From Larus michahellis (taxonomy: Eukaryota; Chordata; Aves; Charadriiformes; Laridae): a stretch of DNA of 64,000 nt. Each line of letters opens with the position of its first letter. Within the stretch, counting starts at the first letter, position 1. Under the pieces are notes generated by a model. That model saw nothing but the letters and a program-made list of their open reading frames with translations. It had not been told where the DNA came from and searched no databases. Below are positions 21,125 to 32,600 of the stretch, piece after piece. The position numbers were made by a program, and so were the translations under genes. The stretch spans positions 55,930,739 to 55,994,738 of the forward strand of contig NC_133903.1 in assembly GCF_964199755.1 (NCBI RefSeq). The letters run 5' to 3'.

Positions 21125-23920
21125 GCCATGAATTATTGGCTATTCTATTGCTGTAGCAGTTACCAAAACTCCACGGCCTGGGTTGCAAGGAACAGAACAT
21201 CCGAGCAGCTGAAAGCAGCTGAAGCCATGGCAGCAAGGAAGGCAGCAGGAATGAGCAGAACAAGCTCGGTTCCTGGAAGCCGAGCCGCATCTGCTTGGGC
21301 TGTGGTTTGACATTCAGCAGCCTGAGCAGTCGTGTTCCCTCAACCACGTCTAGTGGTCCGACCTCTTCCATGGCACTGACATGAGTCACGGTCCTGTGCA
21401 GCTAATTGGATCAAAGGACTGATCGTAATTCCAAATAAAAATATCTGTGATTTGGTTTTGTTTATTCCTATATTCAACACTGAGTTAATGTTACCTTCTT
21501 TCAGCTTCTCAAGTGTTACGATGGCTTTGGTGTTGGTGCTGCATGCTGGGTTGGTGACCGCAGGGGGCTGGTGTGCCACGTGTTGGTGTTGCTGGCTCTG
21601 TCTGCTCCAGAAGTCCCTGTCCTCAGTCCGCGGTGGCCCTGCTGTTGAGAAGGCTCTTCCTTGCTGCCCTGGTTACCAGCCGTTGAAATCAGCAGCTAAA
21701 GCTCAACACTGAAGAACCGGAGACCTTCTCGACCACAGGGAGAGCGGCCGATGATGGAGCGTTGGCAGCACTGCAAAAAAACACAGACAAAATATGAAAT
21801 TTCAACAAAATGTAACTGCTGTTTGACAGTAAGATCAACCAGTGCTCACAGCATGGCCAGAGACCGCTCATTTAGTGCAGCGCTGCTGTACAGCCTTGCC
21901 TGTGTGGTCCTTGGTACAATCAGATCTAGAAACTGTACTGTCTTCTGGAACCTCGTCACCCAAAAAAAGCGAGAAACCACCAGATATTCAGAGAAATTTT
22001 AAAAAAAAGAGCAGGCCCGAAGGAGTGACCCTCCTCCAGGGTAAGAGATGCCAGTCTGAAAGCGGTCTGTGAACGCCTGAGGTCTTCAAGCAGGCAGAAA
22101 ATATATTTGGGGTTTTTTTTAACAATTGTCTTTGCTGACACAAGAAAATGGAATGATGTTGAACCCAAACTGATGACAAAAAAATCACGGCACGCCTTTG
22201 AAAGAGCGGGGATGCAAACACCATCACAACAGCTCTTCCTAACTGGCCTAGACAATGTGGTAAAATCAAGAACTCCAGAGAATATCATGGAGGAAATACA
22301 TTAAATAAACAAACATTGCTCCTTCCTGACTGACCACGGATGACAACCACGCCAGGGTTTTTGGATATACTCACATTCTCCTGCATGGGTTTTTAAGCGC
22401 CCAATAGTTAACTCCCAGTGCTCTGTCACTCTTACTTCAACGCTGATGACTCACCACCATTCCTTCACAAGTCTTCTTTCTCAAGGTTATTTCCAGACCT
22501 ACAACCTGACACAACCAGAGAGTGTAAGGGCTGCACCTGCTGATTTCACTTTTGAGTTTGAATTGCCTTTGAATCGTGTTTCCTCCAGTAATATTTTAAA
22601 CATTAGCTCTTGCCTATTTTCTGACTGGGCTCCAGCCTTCTTCCATCATCAGCTTTAACTTTCCCTGGTTCCCGTTCATATAGTTGGAAGTGAGGCAGCT
22701 TTGCAGCATTTGAAACTTCTTCCATTTTTAGCTTTTTTTTTTCTTTACAAAGCAAACGAACCCAATGGCTGAATAAGCCATTACTGGTCTTCTCTTTTGG
22801 TTTGTTTTGCTCTAGAAGTCTCCTTTTATGTCCACTTTTCACCCCAGATGAAATATTTTGTAATTCATTTCCAGAAGGTGAGTATGAACTGCCACAATAG
22901 CGTACATTCAAATTTCATTACATCATTTGTACACTTTATTTTCACTATCTCTAAGTCCATGTTCTCGACTCTTTTTCCTTATTCCAGCATTCATGGCGTT
23001 ACGAGGGCATGTTGAAGCAGAAAGCGTCTTGACCTCCATATGTTGAGTGCCTCTTCCAGTGGAGATTCCTTCCAGATTTGTCTCCCTGGAAGCTCAGCAG
23101 AAACAAGGCGGCGAGGTAACAGCAGGCACTGGTACATTGTGTCCCACGGGCGAGAGCAGCGTTCCCCGCCTCCCCTGCTGTAACCACCATCATCTGCTCT
23201 GGGCAGCAAAGCTCTGCGAGGAGACAGTCTATAGTCCTCCTCCCGCAGCAAGCTCCACTCCAGGTGACTGGTATTCCCTGAATGCGCGCTCAAGGTGCAC
23301 TTGGGTCTTGCATTTCCATCTACGCGTTGGCATGCGCTCAGTTTGATCATATTGACTTCACCCTGTGAAAGCCAGGCTACCAGAAGAGAGTATCTTCTGC
23401 TTGCACCAGGCAGGCGCGGGTCAGCTGCTCCTGAGAGGTATGGGGTTACGCTACCCCCACGGAGAGCATTCGGTTACAGCCTCCACCATTGCTCTCCTCT
23501 GCTTCACTACAAGAGCTCCTCGGGAGCAGTCACCACCGTCACCAGCAAACATCACACGTTCTCATGTCAACTGCTGCTGGTGCTTTCCCGAGGTTCATTT
23601 TCAGAACTGCAGACACCCCCTCCTCTCAGAGAACTGATGACTCCGTACTTTCCTTGACATCATCCCCTGCCCGGTGGAGCAGGGAGGTTGGCACAACGTC
23701 CTCTCAGCACTGGCAGCTCCGTTTGCAGCAGGACCTTCTGCTTCGGCTCTTCTGTTGCAGACCAGCACAGGGCAGAGGTTCTGGTGGGACACCCGACTGC
23801 AGGGAACACGCTGTGTCCTCCGTGAGTTGTAAGTACCACATGCTTTCTCCTGGAGCTTTGTGCTTAACACAAGTCAATGAAGAAAGGATCATATAGAGAA
23901 GCAGATTTTGGTGCTAAAAG
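21125..23920. other. Intergenic, no recognised feature
   Basis: I could assign no exon or named repeat here. Short ORFs show no family features. Confidence 0.45.
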
Positions 23921-23921
23921 T

Positions 23922-24116
23922 TAAGCAAAAAGAAAAGAAAAAAAGGGAAAAGGAAAAACAAAAAAAAAGGAAAAAGAGGAAAGAAAAAAGAAAAGAGAAA
24001 AAAGAAAAAAGAGAAAAAGAGAAAAAGAAAAAAGAAGAAAAAGAAAAAAGAAAAACGAAGAGAAATAAAGAAAAAGGAAAATAAAAAAGAAAAAAGAAAG
24101 AAAAGAAGAAAGAGAC
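23922..24116 (+). repeat. Polypurine (GA-rich) tract
   Basis: About 195 bp made almost only of A and G on the plus strand, as irregular GAAAA, GGAAAA and GAAGAAA units, with rare interruptions. The opposite strand reads as a poly-Phe/Leu pseudo-frame with no coding value. Confidence 0.93.
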
Positions 24117-25290
24117 TGCACTTTATGAGAGGTACTGGATCAGTGATTTTCAACTTAGCTTTCTGTCACCACAACAGAAGACTCTGATCACTTGGGCCGC
24201 CCAACGGGCATCTTCTCTTAAATGTATCATCGATGACTAAAACACCACTCAAGTTTCACTAATGCCAGTTGAGCACATCGCGTAACGGCTGCCGCCGTAC
24301 CTTTTCCTAGGAGGAGCAGAAAATACTCTCAGCGAGGGGCAGCAATGAACGAGGCTCAGTAAGAACCAGGAGATAAGATTCCACATAAATTCCTAACGGC
24401 GTCCTGGTTTAAACTTCCATGCATCCTGGTTTTGCAGCGCGTAAATCAAGCCAGTGCTGGGAAGCGGTGTCGTGAAAAGTGAAAATGGAGCGTGAACTAA
24501 ACGAAGACAGAGGGGAAACAAGGCATATACTTAAAAAGAAACTGTTGATATTCGGAGTTTTGTAGGGAACAGACTCGCACGGTTCACACATTTGTCAATG
24601 AACTTTGTCAGCTCTCTAGAGAGAAGCACAAACGTCACGCTGGGCTTTGGAAGAGAGACGGAGTGGACTGGAGGGTCAAAGGTAAAACTCCGGATTCTTG
24701 GGGGCTGGAAACCTGGTGATCCCTCTACGCGTTTGTTTGAATGTCTGACCCCCAAAATAGCTTTGCTGGAAATTGAAAGAAAAAATTCTATTTTTGACAT
24801 TTTCAAACGATTTCACATTTTCAAAAAAAAAATAAATAAAATTAAAAGACATTTTCAAGCCGGGAAAAGCTAATCACGTCAGGGAGATGCTGTCAGGAAA
24901 ACAGAGTTTATCTTATCGATAAGGTGCTAAAAAGAGAAGCAGAAAAGGGGCCAGAAAAGAGAAGCAACGCTAGTAACAAGAGACCTTTTCATTAAAAGAG
25001 CTTTTAAATATGGCGGTAGTTTGTCGGAGGGCTGAAAAAAAATGAGAGAAAGCAAGAATCCCATTAAAGAGATGAAAGAATCCCATTAAAGAGATGACAA
25101 AAGCCAGAGTGGATGCCTCTCAGGACAAGCCCCTTTCTGCTAATAGGGGAGGTTGGCGCTTATTTTATTCTAATCGCGCTTCTTGTCCTTCCCAGGCGAA
25201 GAGGCACCACGCAGGTAGTGAGGATTGGACTTTCACACACTTTTTTTTTTTTTTTTTTTCCTGGTAATCTCATCTTTTTCTCAGCTTTAT
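24117..25290. other. Upstream flank of IL12RB2
   Basis: AT-rich sequence with a direct repeat of aatcccattaaagagatga near 25057-25097 and a run of about 19 T at 25241-25259. No exon identified; it may hold distal promoter elements. Confidence 0.4.
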
Positions 25291-25379
25291 GTCGCTGAAA
25301 TTTCCCCTGCTTTACCTTCCCGGGGAGGAAGGGCGGAGGCTGGGGACGCGGGACTGGAGCCATGTCCCTGTCGCCTTTC

Positions 25380-25650
25380 TGCTGCCGCCCGCCCGGCTTG
25401 CCCTTCCGCGGTGGCCCCTGGCTAGCGGCGGAGCGGGGCCGGCGGGGGCGGGCCGGGCCGGGGCGGGCGGGAGCCGCCGCCGCTCGCAGCTCCCGGCCTG
25501 CCGGGGCTCCGGGGTGAGTAACCCCGGCTCGGGGGACGGTGTGGTGGGGTGGTCGGTGGAGCCGGGGCTGCCTTCCGCCTGCCGCTCGGGACGGGGGGGC
25601 GGCGGGGACGGGCATCCCCCCGCCCCACGCTCACACACCGCGGCTTTTGG
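25380..25650 (+). promoter_or_regulatory. IL12RB2: CpG-rich block, probable IL12RB2 promoter and non-coding exon 1
   Basis: A sharply GC- and CpG-rich stretch (gcggggccggcgggggcggg and similar, with GC-box-like ggggcggg) follows AT-rich DNA. At 25511-25519 the sequence ctccggg|gtgagtaac offers a strong splice donor after a GC-rich leader, so a non-coding first exon ending at about 25513 is likely. It would splice to the acceptor at 29576. This is inference from base composition and splice motifs. Confidence 0.55.
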
Positions 25651-25755
25651 GCGCTGAGCGGCGATGCCGGGGCGCTGGCGGCGCGGGCAGCAGCGGAGCG
25701 GGGTGGGGGAGAGGCATCAGCCGGCGGGTGGGCGTCCCGGGAGGCTCCCTGATCT

Positions 25756-26757
25756 GGGATGCTGCCTGCCCCGGGTTACTCCTTGCCTCGGGATGCTCCC
25801 TGCCCTGGGGTGCTCTCTGCCCTGGGATGCTGCCTGCCTTGGGATGCTCCCTGGCTTGGGATGCTCCCTGCCCTGGGGTGCTCTCTGCCCTGGGATGCTG
25901 CCTGCCTTGGGATGCTCACTGGCTTGGGATGCTCCCTGCCCTGGAATGCTCTCTGCCCTGGGATGCTGCCTGCCTTGGGATGCTCTCTGCCCTAGGATGC
26001 TGCCTGCCTTGGGATGCTCCCTGCCCTGGGATGCTGCCTGCCTTGGGATGCTCACTGGCTTGGGATGCTCCCTGTCCTGGGATGCTTGCTGCCCTGGAAT
26101 GCTCTCTGCCCTGGGATGCTGCCTGCCTTGGGATGCTCTCTGCCCTGGGATGCTGCCTGCCTTGGGATGCTCCCTGCCCTGGGATGCTCCCTGCCCTGGG
26201 ATGCTGCCTGCCTTGGGATGCTCACTGGCTTGGGATGCTCCCTGTCCTGGGATGCTGCCTGTCTTGGGATGCTTGCTGCCCTGGGATGCCCACTATCTCA
26301 GGATGCTCCCTGCCCCAGGATGCTCCCTGCCTCGGGGTTCTCTCTGCCTTCGGGTGCTCCAAGCCTCGGGATGCTCCCTGCCCTGGGATGTTCCCTGCTT
26401 TGGGATGTTTGCTGCCGTGGGATGCCCACTACCTCGGGATGCTCCCTTCCTTGAGATGCTGCCTGCCTTGGGATGCTTGCTGCCCTGAGATGCTCCCTTC
26501 CTTGACATGCTGCCTGCCTTGGGATGCTACCTTCCCCGGGGTGCTCCCTGCCCTGGGACGCTCCCTGTCTCAGGATGCACCCTGCTTTGGAATGCTCCCT
26601 GCCTCGGGATGCTCGCTGTCCCAGGATGCTGCCTGCCTTGGGATGCTGCCGGCTTTGAGATGTTGCCTGCATTGGGATGCTCCCTGCCCCGGGGTGCTCA
26701 GTGTCCCGGGATGCTGCCTGCCTTGGGATACCTGCTGCCCTGGGATGCTCGCTGCAC
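25756..26757. repeat. 17-bp minisatellite in IL12RB2 intron 1
   Basis: Nearly 1 kb of about 55-60 tandem copies of a 17-bp unit, CTGGGATGCTCCCTGCC, with variants (ctgcctgcc, cactggctt). Because 17 is not a multiple of 3 and the unit lacks stop codons, long false frames are open on both strands, including one of over 400 codons. It begins only about 240 bp after the probable non-coding exon 1. Confidence 0.95.
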
Positions 26758-28967
26758 ACTGGGACGGAGCTGCCTAAGGGAGCGCAGCGCTGAAGGGCCT
26801 CTAGAAATACCGCCGTCCCTTTCCTTCGTACGGTGAGGTCTCATTAAACACCTCGCGCTCAGTAGCTCTGGTGCAGAGTCGCTGACCTGGGGCGGGATGG
26901 CATCAAGCCGGGGTTCCCCAGCCCGAGTAGGTGCCACTGTCCTCACCGGGCCTGTGGCAGCTGGAGCAGCCCCCGGGAGCGCGCTGACAGTGGGAAGTTT
27001 CCCTAAAAATGCAGCTGGTGTTATTGGCGATACGTAAGCAACAGCGCAGCTCAGGCAGAAAGAGTGTGGGGTTTTTTTTTTTCTGGGCGAAATGTAACAG
27101 TGAGAAATGTTCCTCTTTCCACCGGCGTTCGGTCGGGTGTTCCTGCCGGTTCCGTGTTGCCTCAGAACGGACAGTTGCTTCGCACGGAGCTTGTTTAGGG
27201 AGAAGTGGGGGCAAGGGCATCAAAGTTGGTTAAGAAGTGGTTAAAAGTGAGCTACTGAGCTTTACTGCTTTACAAGGGATTTCATTTAAGAGCTTGAGCC
27301 GATGCCATGGTGGCGAATCCATAGGCCAACAAAACCTAGGGTCTGTTGCCCCTGTGTTTTCAACTGAGATTTCAGAGAGATAAGTGTGCACAAACATGCA
27401 CCGTCTCCTCTCGATGAACACCTTCTGTACTTCCCCTCCCTCGTACTTACCCGGACAATGTCCTTTTCATTTTCTTTAACCCTCGCACAGCGATGCCGTT
27501 TTCCCTCATTGATGTGCAATCTGGAGGATTTTTTCTTCTTAAATTTTTTTTTTTTCCACGTGCCTTTGCTCTGAGCTGAAAGTTATTTCTCATTCTTTTC
27601 TCTTATTTTACTCTGATCACTATTTTCATGCTCTGCTGTGCTCGTACGATGCTGCAGGAATTGTCTAGCACGTACCGAAGTAAACCACCGATTGAAGTTA
27701 TTTGAAGGGAGACTATTTTTGTCCGTTGACTCAAGTATTTTGGGTCGAGTTTTGCTGTCAGAAAGCAAGCTGTCTGAAGGATGTTTACGCCGTCACCAGG
27801 CAATTTCAGTTTATTGGAAGGCAGAGCGTTTACTTGAAGAACCTTGGTGCTGTGATTGCTCATCCTTCAGTTACTAATCACCTACGGAAGGCACCGCGTG
27901 AAGTGTCTTGTGTAAAGCGGAGGCATTGCAGCACGGCTTCACATTTCGGGCTGAAAACCATCTAGATTTAAATAAAACAAGGTGTTAATATGCATTTTGG
28001 CAAATCTTATGTATTCCATATTCACCTCGGATATCATTTCACTTGAAAAACATGCAACGGATCCCACCTTGATATATAAAACTAACATGAAATAACTTTC
28101 TTCGATGTTGTTAAATTAATATACTTGCAGCACAGACGATATTGTGCAATGCGTCCCCATAAAAGTGTCCCTCCATCCAAGATGGCACAAAAAAATAATC
28201 CGGATTTAAAGTTTCACTTTACAGCAGTTCGTTTCCAATACGGCACCAAGTTATTAAAATAGCTGGTATTTGTGGCAGGTCAGGATTATAGACAATATTG
28301 TCGCTGTGTTCGCTTCTGAAGCATCAAAGATATTCTTAGAGCTCCTGTAGTTCTTCAGGGGAAGGGTGAAAAAAAAAAAGGAAATAGTTGTTAATGCCGG
28401 TTGTAAAATGTATGGGAAAATATTGAGCTTAGTTCAGGCTGAGCTTGAATAACTTGTGTGAAATTTTGTACTCATTGCTTCCAGTACCGGAGGGTGGGTT
28501 TTACCTAGTAAGTCTAGACATGGCATAGGTTCCCATTCGAACAGAATTTCCGAGCGATCCTGTGGAGTTTAAAACATTTCAAAGCTGGTTTGTTTGGTTG
28601 CGCCGTTAACAGTGCGCTTACCGCAGCTTCGTCCGTCAGGGTAGAGTTAATTAGTCGGAAATAAGCTGTGTGGGATGGCGTTCCTTTTGGAAAGCAGTCG
28701 AAAGAAATTGTAAGGTTGCCAGTTCCCAAAGTCTTATCCAAGATTTTGTGTGTGATGCTCAGGTCTGGGAATCATGAGACTGCATTAGTCATCTGAGATG
28801 AGGACAGTTCGTTTGGATTTGGGGTCACTTGGACAAAGTGGGAGCACAGACCTGATGAAGAGCACACGAGGCTGCTCTCAGGGGGCAGGAATGGGGCTGC
28901 TCCAGCCCAAAGAGGGTGCGGGATTTTGGGAGCGTGTGGGCTGTGCCAAAGCCGGGCATAGAAACCA
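26758..28967 (+). other. IL12RB2: IL12RB2 intron 1, middle part
   Basis: No exon or named repeat recognised. Short homopolymer runs only (T-run near 27545-27556, A-run near 28370). Confidence 0.45.
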
Positions 28968-29240
28968 GAGCCTGGGGAGAAACCATGGCCTGGGGAGAAA
29001 CCACAACTTGGGGAGAAACTATGGCCGGGGGAGAAACCATGGCTTGGGGGGAAACCACGGCCTGGGGAGGAACCACGGCTTGGGGAGAAACTATGGCCAG
29101 GGGAGAAACCACGGCTTGGGGAGAAACCATAGCCTGAGGAGGAACCACAGCTTGGGGAGAAACCATGGCTTGGGAGAAACCATGGCTTGGGGAGAAACTA
29201 GAGCTTGGGGAGAAACCACGGCTTGAGGAGAAAGAAAGAG
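28968..29240. repeat. 18-bp minisatellite in IL12RB2 intron 1
   Basis: About fifteen copies of the 18-bp unit GGGGAGAAACCATGGCTT and close variants. Being a multiple of 3 it reads as a six-residue GRNHGL-type repeat in one frame, which is not a gene. Confidence 0.93.
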
Positions 29241-29576
29241 CACGAGGGGTACTGAGGGTTTGTTCTTTTTCACAGAAAGGTCTTTGGTTCTGGGATTTGG
29301 GAGGGAAGGGAGGAAATATTTATTTTCCTAAAAGCACAGAATTGTCTGGTTTTAAAGCACGGAGTTTTAAAGCACCCTGCCATTCCCCCGGCTCCTCTGC
29401 CTGTCCCGAGGGAGAACCAGCTAAAAATTGGCCGCTGCTTCGTACAGGGGCTCGAGAGTCACAACTCAGCAGCATTAGCAGAGAATATTAATCCTAGAAG
29501 TCTCATGAAATAAGGAGTTTGGATTTTCTGAGGTTGTAAAATACAAACATGTGTAAATTATTTTTCTACTTTTCAG

Positions 29577-29673
29577 GAACTGGTAAAAGGTGTTCGTTTC
29601 TCTATAGGGAGAAAAATGTTCTTTGCATGGATTGTGCCTACAGTACTCTGGTTGTTGGTGCACTTCACAGCAG
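29577..29673 (+). CDS. IL12RB2: IL12RB2 first coding exon, signal peptide
   Basis: The acceptor tttcag at 29571-29576 is followed by 39 nt of 5' UTR and the ATG at 29616 (gaaaaATGt). It encodes [19 protein letters not shown], a clear signal peptide, and ends in phase 1 before gtaaga. Confidence 0.85.
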
Positions 29674-32600
29674 GTAAGACAATTTTTTTTCCTACATGGC
29701 AATTATCACTTAAAAGAAGCACTCGGGCTAATTAGTTGGGTTTTTTTCAGCTTCTGTGTGGTGTGCTAGTAGACATCTTTCTTATTAGGGAGAGCAAAAT
29801 CTGATGCTTGATCAGGTTTATGCTGTGATTTCTGTCAGAACGCCTTGATCTGCTGCTGGTGCCGAGTGTCCTGCTCGTCCCCACGCCATGGCCCTGGGCA
29901 GGCTGGCAGGGCTCCGGGAGGGACTGCGGGCAGGGCACGGCATCGGCCCTCGGCACAGCCCCATCTCCGCCTGTGCACAACCAGCACCACGAGCCTCTTC
30001 CCTTTGTGTGCTCAAGGCAGGGTATAGCAAACAGCTGCTACTGCGTCACGCAGGGAGGTTATTCGGTTTAGCTCGAGGTAGAGCTGTCGGTTTCATGGGG
30101 GTGACTTGGGGGTGTTGGTGGGTGAGAAGCTCCACACGCCCCGGCAACATGCGCTGTCAGCCCAGAACCCCCCGCAGCCTGGGCTGCATCCCCAGCAGCG
30201 TGGGCAGCAGGGCGAGGGGGGGATTCTGCCCCTCTGCTCCGCTCTGGGAGACCCCCCTGCAGCGCTGCCTCCAGCCCTGGGGCACCAACAGCAGAAGGAC
30301 ACGGAGCTGTTGGAGCGGGGCCAGAGGAGGCCCCGGAGCTGCTGGGAGGGCTGGAGCCCCTCTGCTGGGAGGACAGGCTGAGAGAGCTGGGGGGGTTCAG
30401 CCTGGAGAAGAGAAGGCTCCGGGGAGACCTTCCAGCCCCTGCCAGGCCCTAAAGGGGCTCCAGGAAAGCTGGGGAGGGACTCTGGAGCAGGGAGGGGAGC
30501 CATGGGACGAGGGGGAAGGGTTTTACACTGGAAGAGGGGAGACTGAGATGAGATGTGAGGCAGAAATTGTTGGCTGTGAGGGCGGTGAGCCCCTGGCCCA
30601 GGTTGCCCAGAGAAGCTGTGGCTGCCCCATCCCTGGAGGGGTTCAAGGCCAGGTTGGCCGGGGCTTGGAGCAACCTGGGCTGGTGGGAGGTGTCCCTGCC
30701 CAGGGCAGGGGGTGCCCCTGGGTGGCCTTTAAGGTCCCTTCCAACCCAAACCATGCTGTGACACATGAGAAACCACCCCTACGGTTAGGTTCCACAAAGA
30801 CTGTCAGAACTCACATGTCAGCAGAAATGGTGCTCCATCATTCTCCCAAATCTTCTGCCGTTGCTCAGCTTGTTTGCCCAGCACACAGGTGTCCTGGAGT
30901 CTGCCAGTGAGCGTCTGCTCTCCTTCGCTGAGCGCAGGATCTCCTGTCCCCACCTGTCCTGTGCCACTTGGAAAAGAGAGTAACGAGCAAGGGGAGGTCT
31001 CTGCAAGTCAGAGAAAATCTCGCTTGTCTCTTCAGTAGAGCCATGCCTGCCCCTGCCTCACCGAGACACAGCTGTTCCCTTAAACCACAATGAAAAAAGG
31101 AGTTCTGACTGGTTTTGCCTGGGGTTCTGCTTTTTTGTATGATGCTCAGTAGCCAGCCCGTGGTTTCTGGCCCCAGTTATCGCATGGGTGAAGACCAGGC
31201 ACGGCAATACCCCATGAGCTGCCAGCCAGAGGCAGGAACTCTTGTGCTGTGACCTTGGGGAGACTCTTCCTCCAGCACAGCGTGTCGTACAACCATGATG
31301 TATCCGGATTAAAGGTTTTCCCGTTCTCTTGCAGAAGAGTGCATTAAAGGCAACGTGACGGCTCGCGAACTTCCCCGTGGCACTGCAGAAATATGTGACA
31401 AAGGGAACATGACGGCTAACCTGGCTTCTCCCGTCCGGCGGGGAACCAGCATCACCCTCTCCTGCCATCTCAAAGCCCAGCACTGCAGGACAGCTATTTT
31501 CTTTAACAGCTCTGAGCTAATTAAGAGTTACGGCAGCGCAGTAAGCACCGAGTTTCTAGTCCAGACATACGGCAAACACACGTTTACGTGCAAAACAGTT
31601 TGTGAATCCGGGATAAAACTCATTTGTGGAATCGAGATAGAATCTGGAAGTAAGGAGAATTCAATTATTTCTTGTTCTTCGGCATTTCCTCCGGTACCTC
31701 CGAGAAGTGTGTCAGAAACTAGCAGTGGGTGGCCTTTTCCAGGAAGGGTGCTGTCTTCTAATGGCTCTTTGTATTTAAAATACTCCTGGCTGGGACTGTC
31801 CATCTCTGTTATTGATGCTAAGTAGAACTGCCTGCTCAGAGCAAAAATCATACTCTCCTGCTCTACTCCTGACACCCACCAGTCTCTCCAGGACACTGGG
31901 GACTTGCAAGAAAAATTCTAAATTTTAGATTTTCTTCCAGCCCGATGAGCTGACGCTGTTGCAGTGGTCATCTGCTGCAGCAGTGCTGGCTTTTTTCTTT
32001 TTATTTTTAATAAGAATAATGGTTGATCGCTTCAAGCCGAGCTTGCGGTGCCCATCTGGAGAGCTGTTAAGCACTTGTATTGGTCTGACACCCTTGTGAA
32101 GTCACCAGAGTTTCACTCAAGCCTCAGAGGTCTCAGCAGGCTGCAGAGATCACAGACCCAGCTGTTTTCCTATATGAAAAGTATTAGCTGGAATATTTTG
32201 CCCAGAAATTCTTAAAAAAACCCCAAAACAATCAAAAAGTCAAACCTAGCATTTCTTAAAAAAAAAAAAAAAAAGAAAAGGAAGAAACTGATAAGAGTAT
32301 CTGTTTAAGGTCCTCCAGATGAGCCAAGAAATGTGTCGTGTATCCAGCATGGGACAGACGGCCATCCCACCTGCACCTGGGATAAAGGAAGGCTCACCCA
32401 CCTCAGCACTACATATGTAATACAGTAAGTAACGCAGGAAAGCACGTTCTTTAATACATATAATTCTATCTTCAAGTTTGTTTTTTTTTTTAATTTTTAT
32501 CCCATTTCTTGAATATTTATGCATATCAAAGCACACAAAGGAGGTGGTTTATGAACAACCACGTAACAAGAGCTAGGACAAGAGGAAACGGCCTCAAGTT

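Noticed and set aside
23914-24153. Poly-Phe/Leu minus-strand frames
   Set aside because: Complement of the polypurine tract.
25539-26777. Open frame of over 400 codons with GCLPWDAP-type repeats
   Set aside because: Product of the 17-bp minisatellite lacking stops; frames are open on both strands, no splice or codon-usage support.
28798-29226. GRNHGL-repeat frame
   Set aside because: Created by the 18-bp minisatellite in IL12RB2 intron 1.
29888-30910. Plus-strand frame of 340 codons
   Set aside because: Mostly CR1 3' sequence in IL12RB2 intron 2; same peptide recurs at other CR1 copies.
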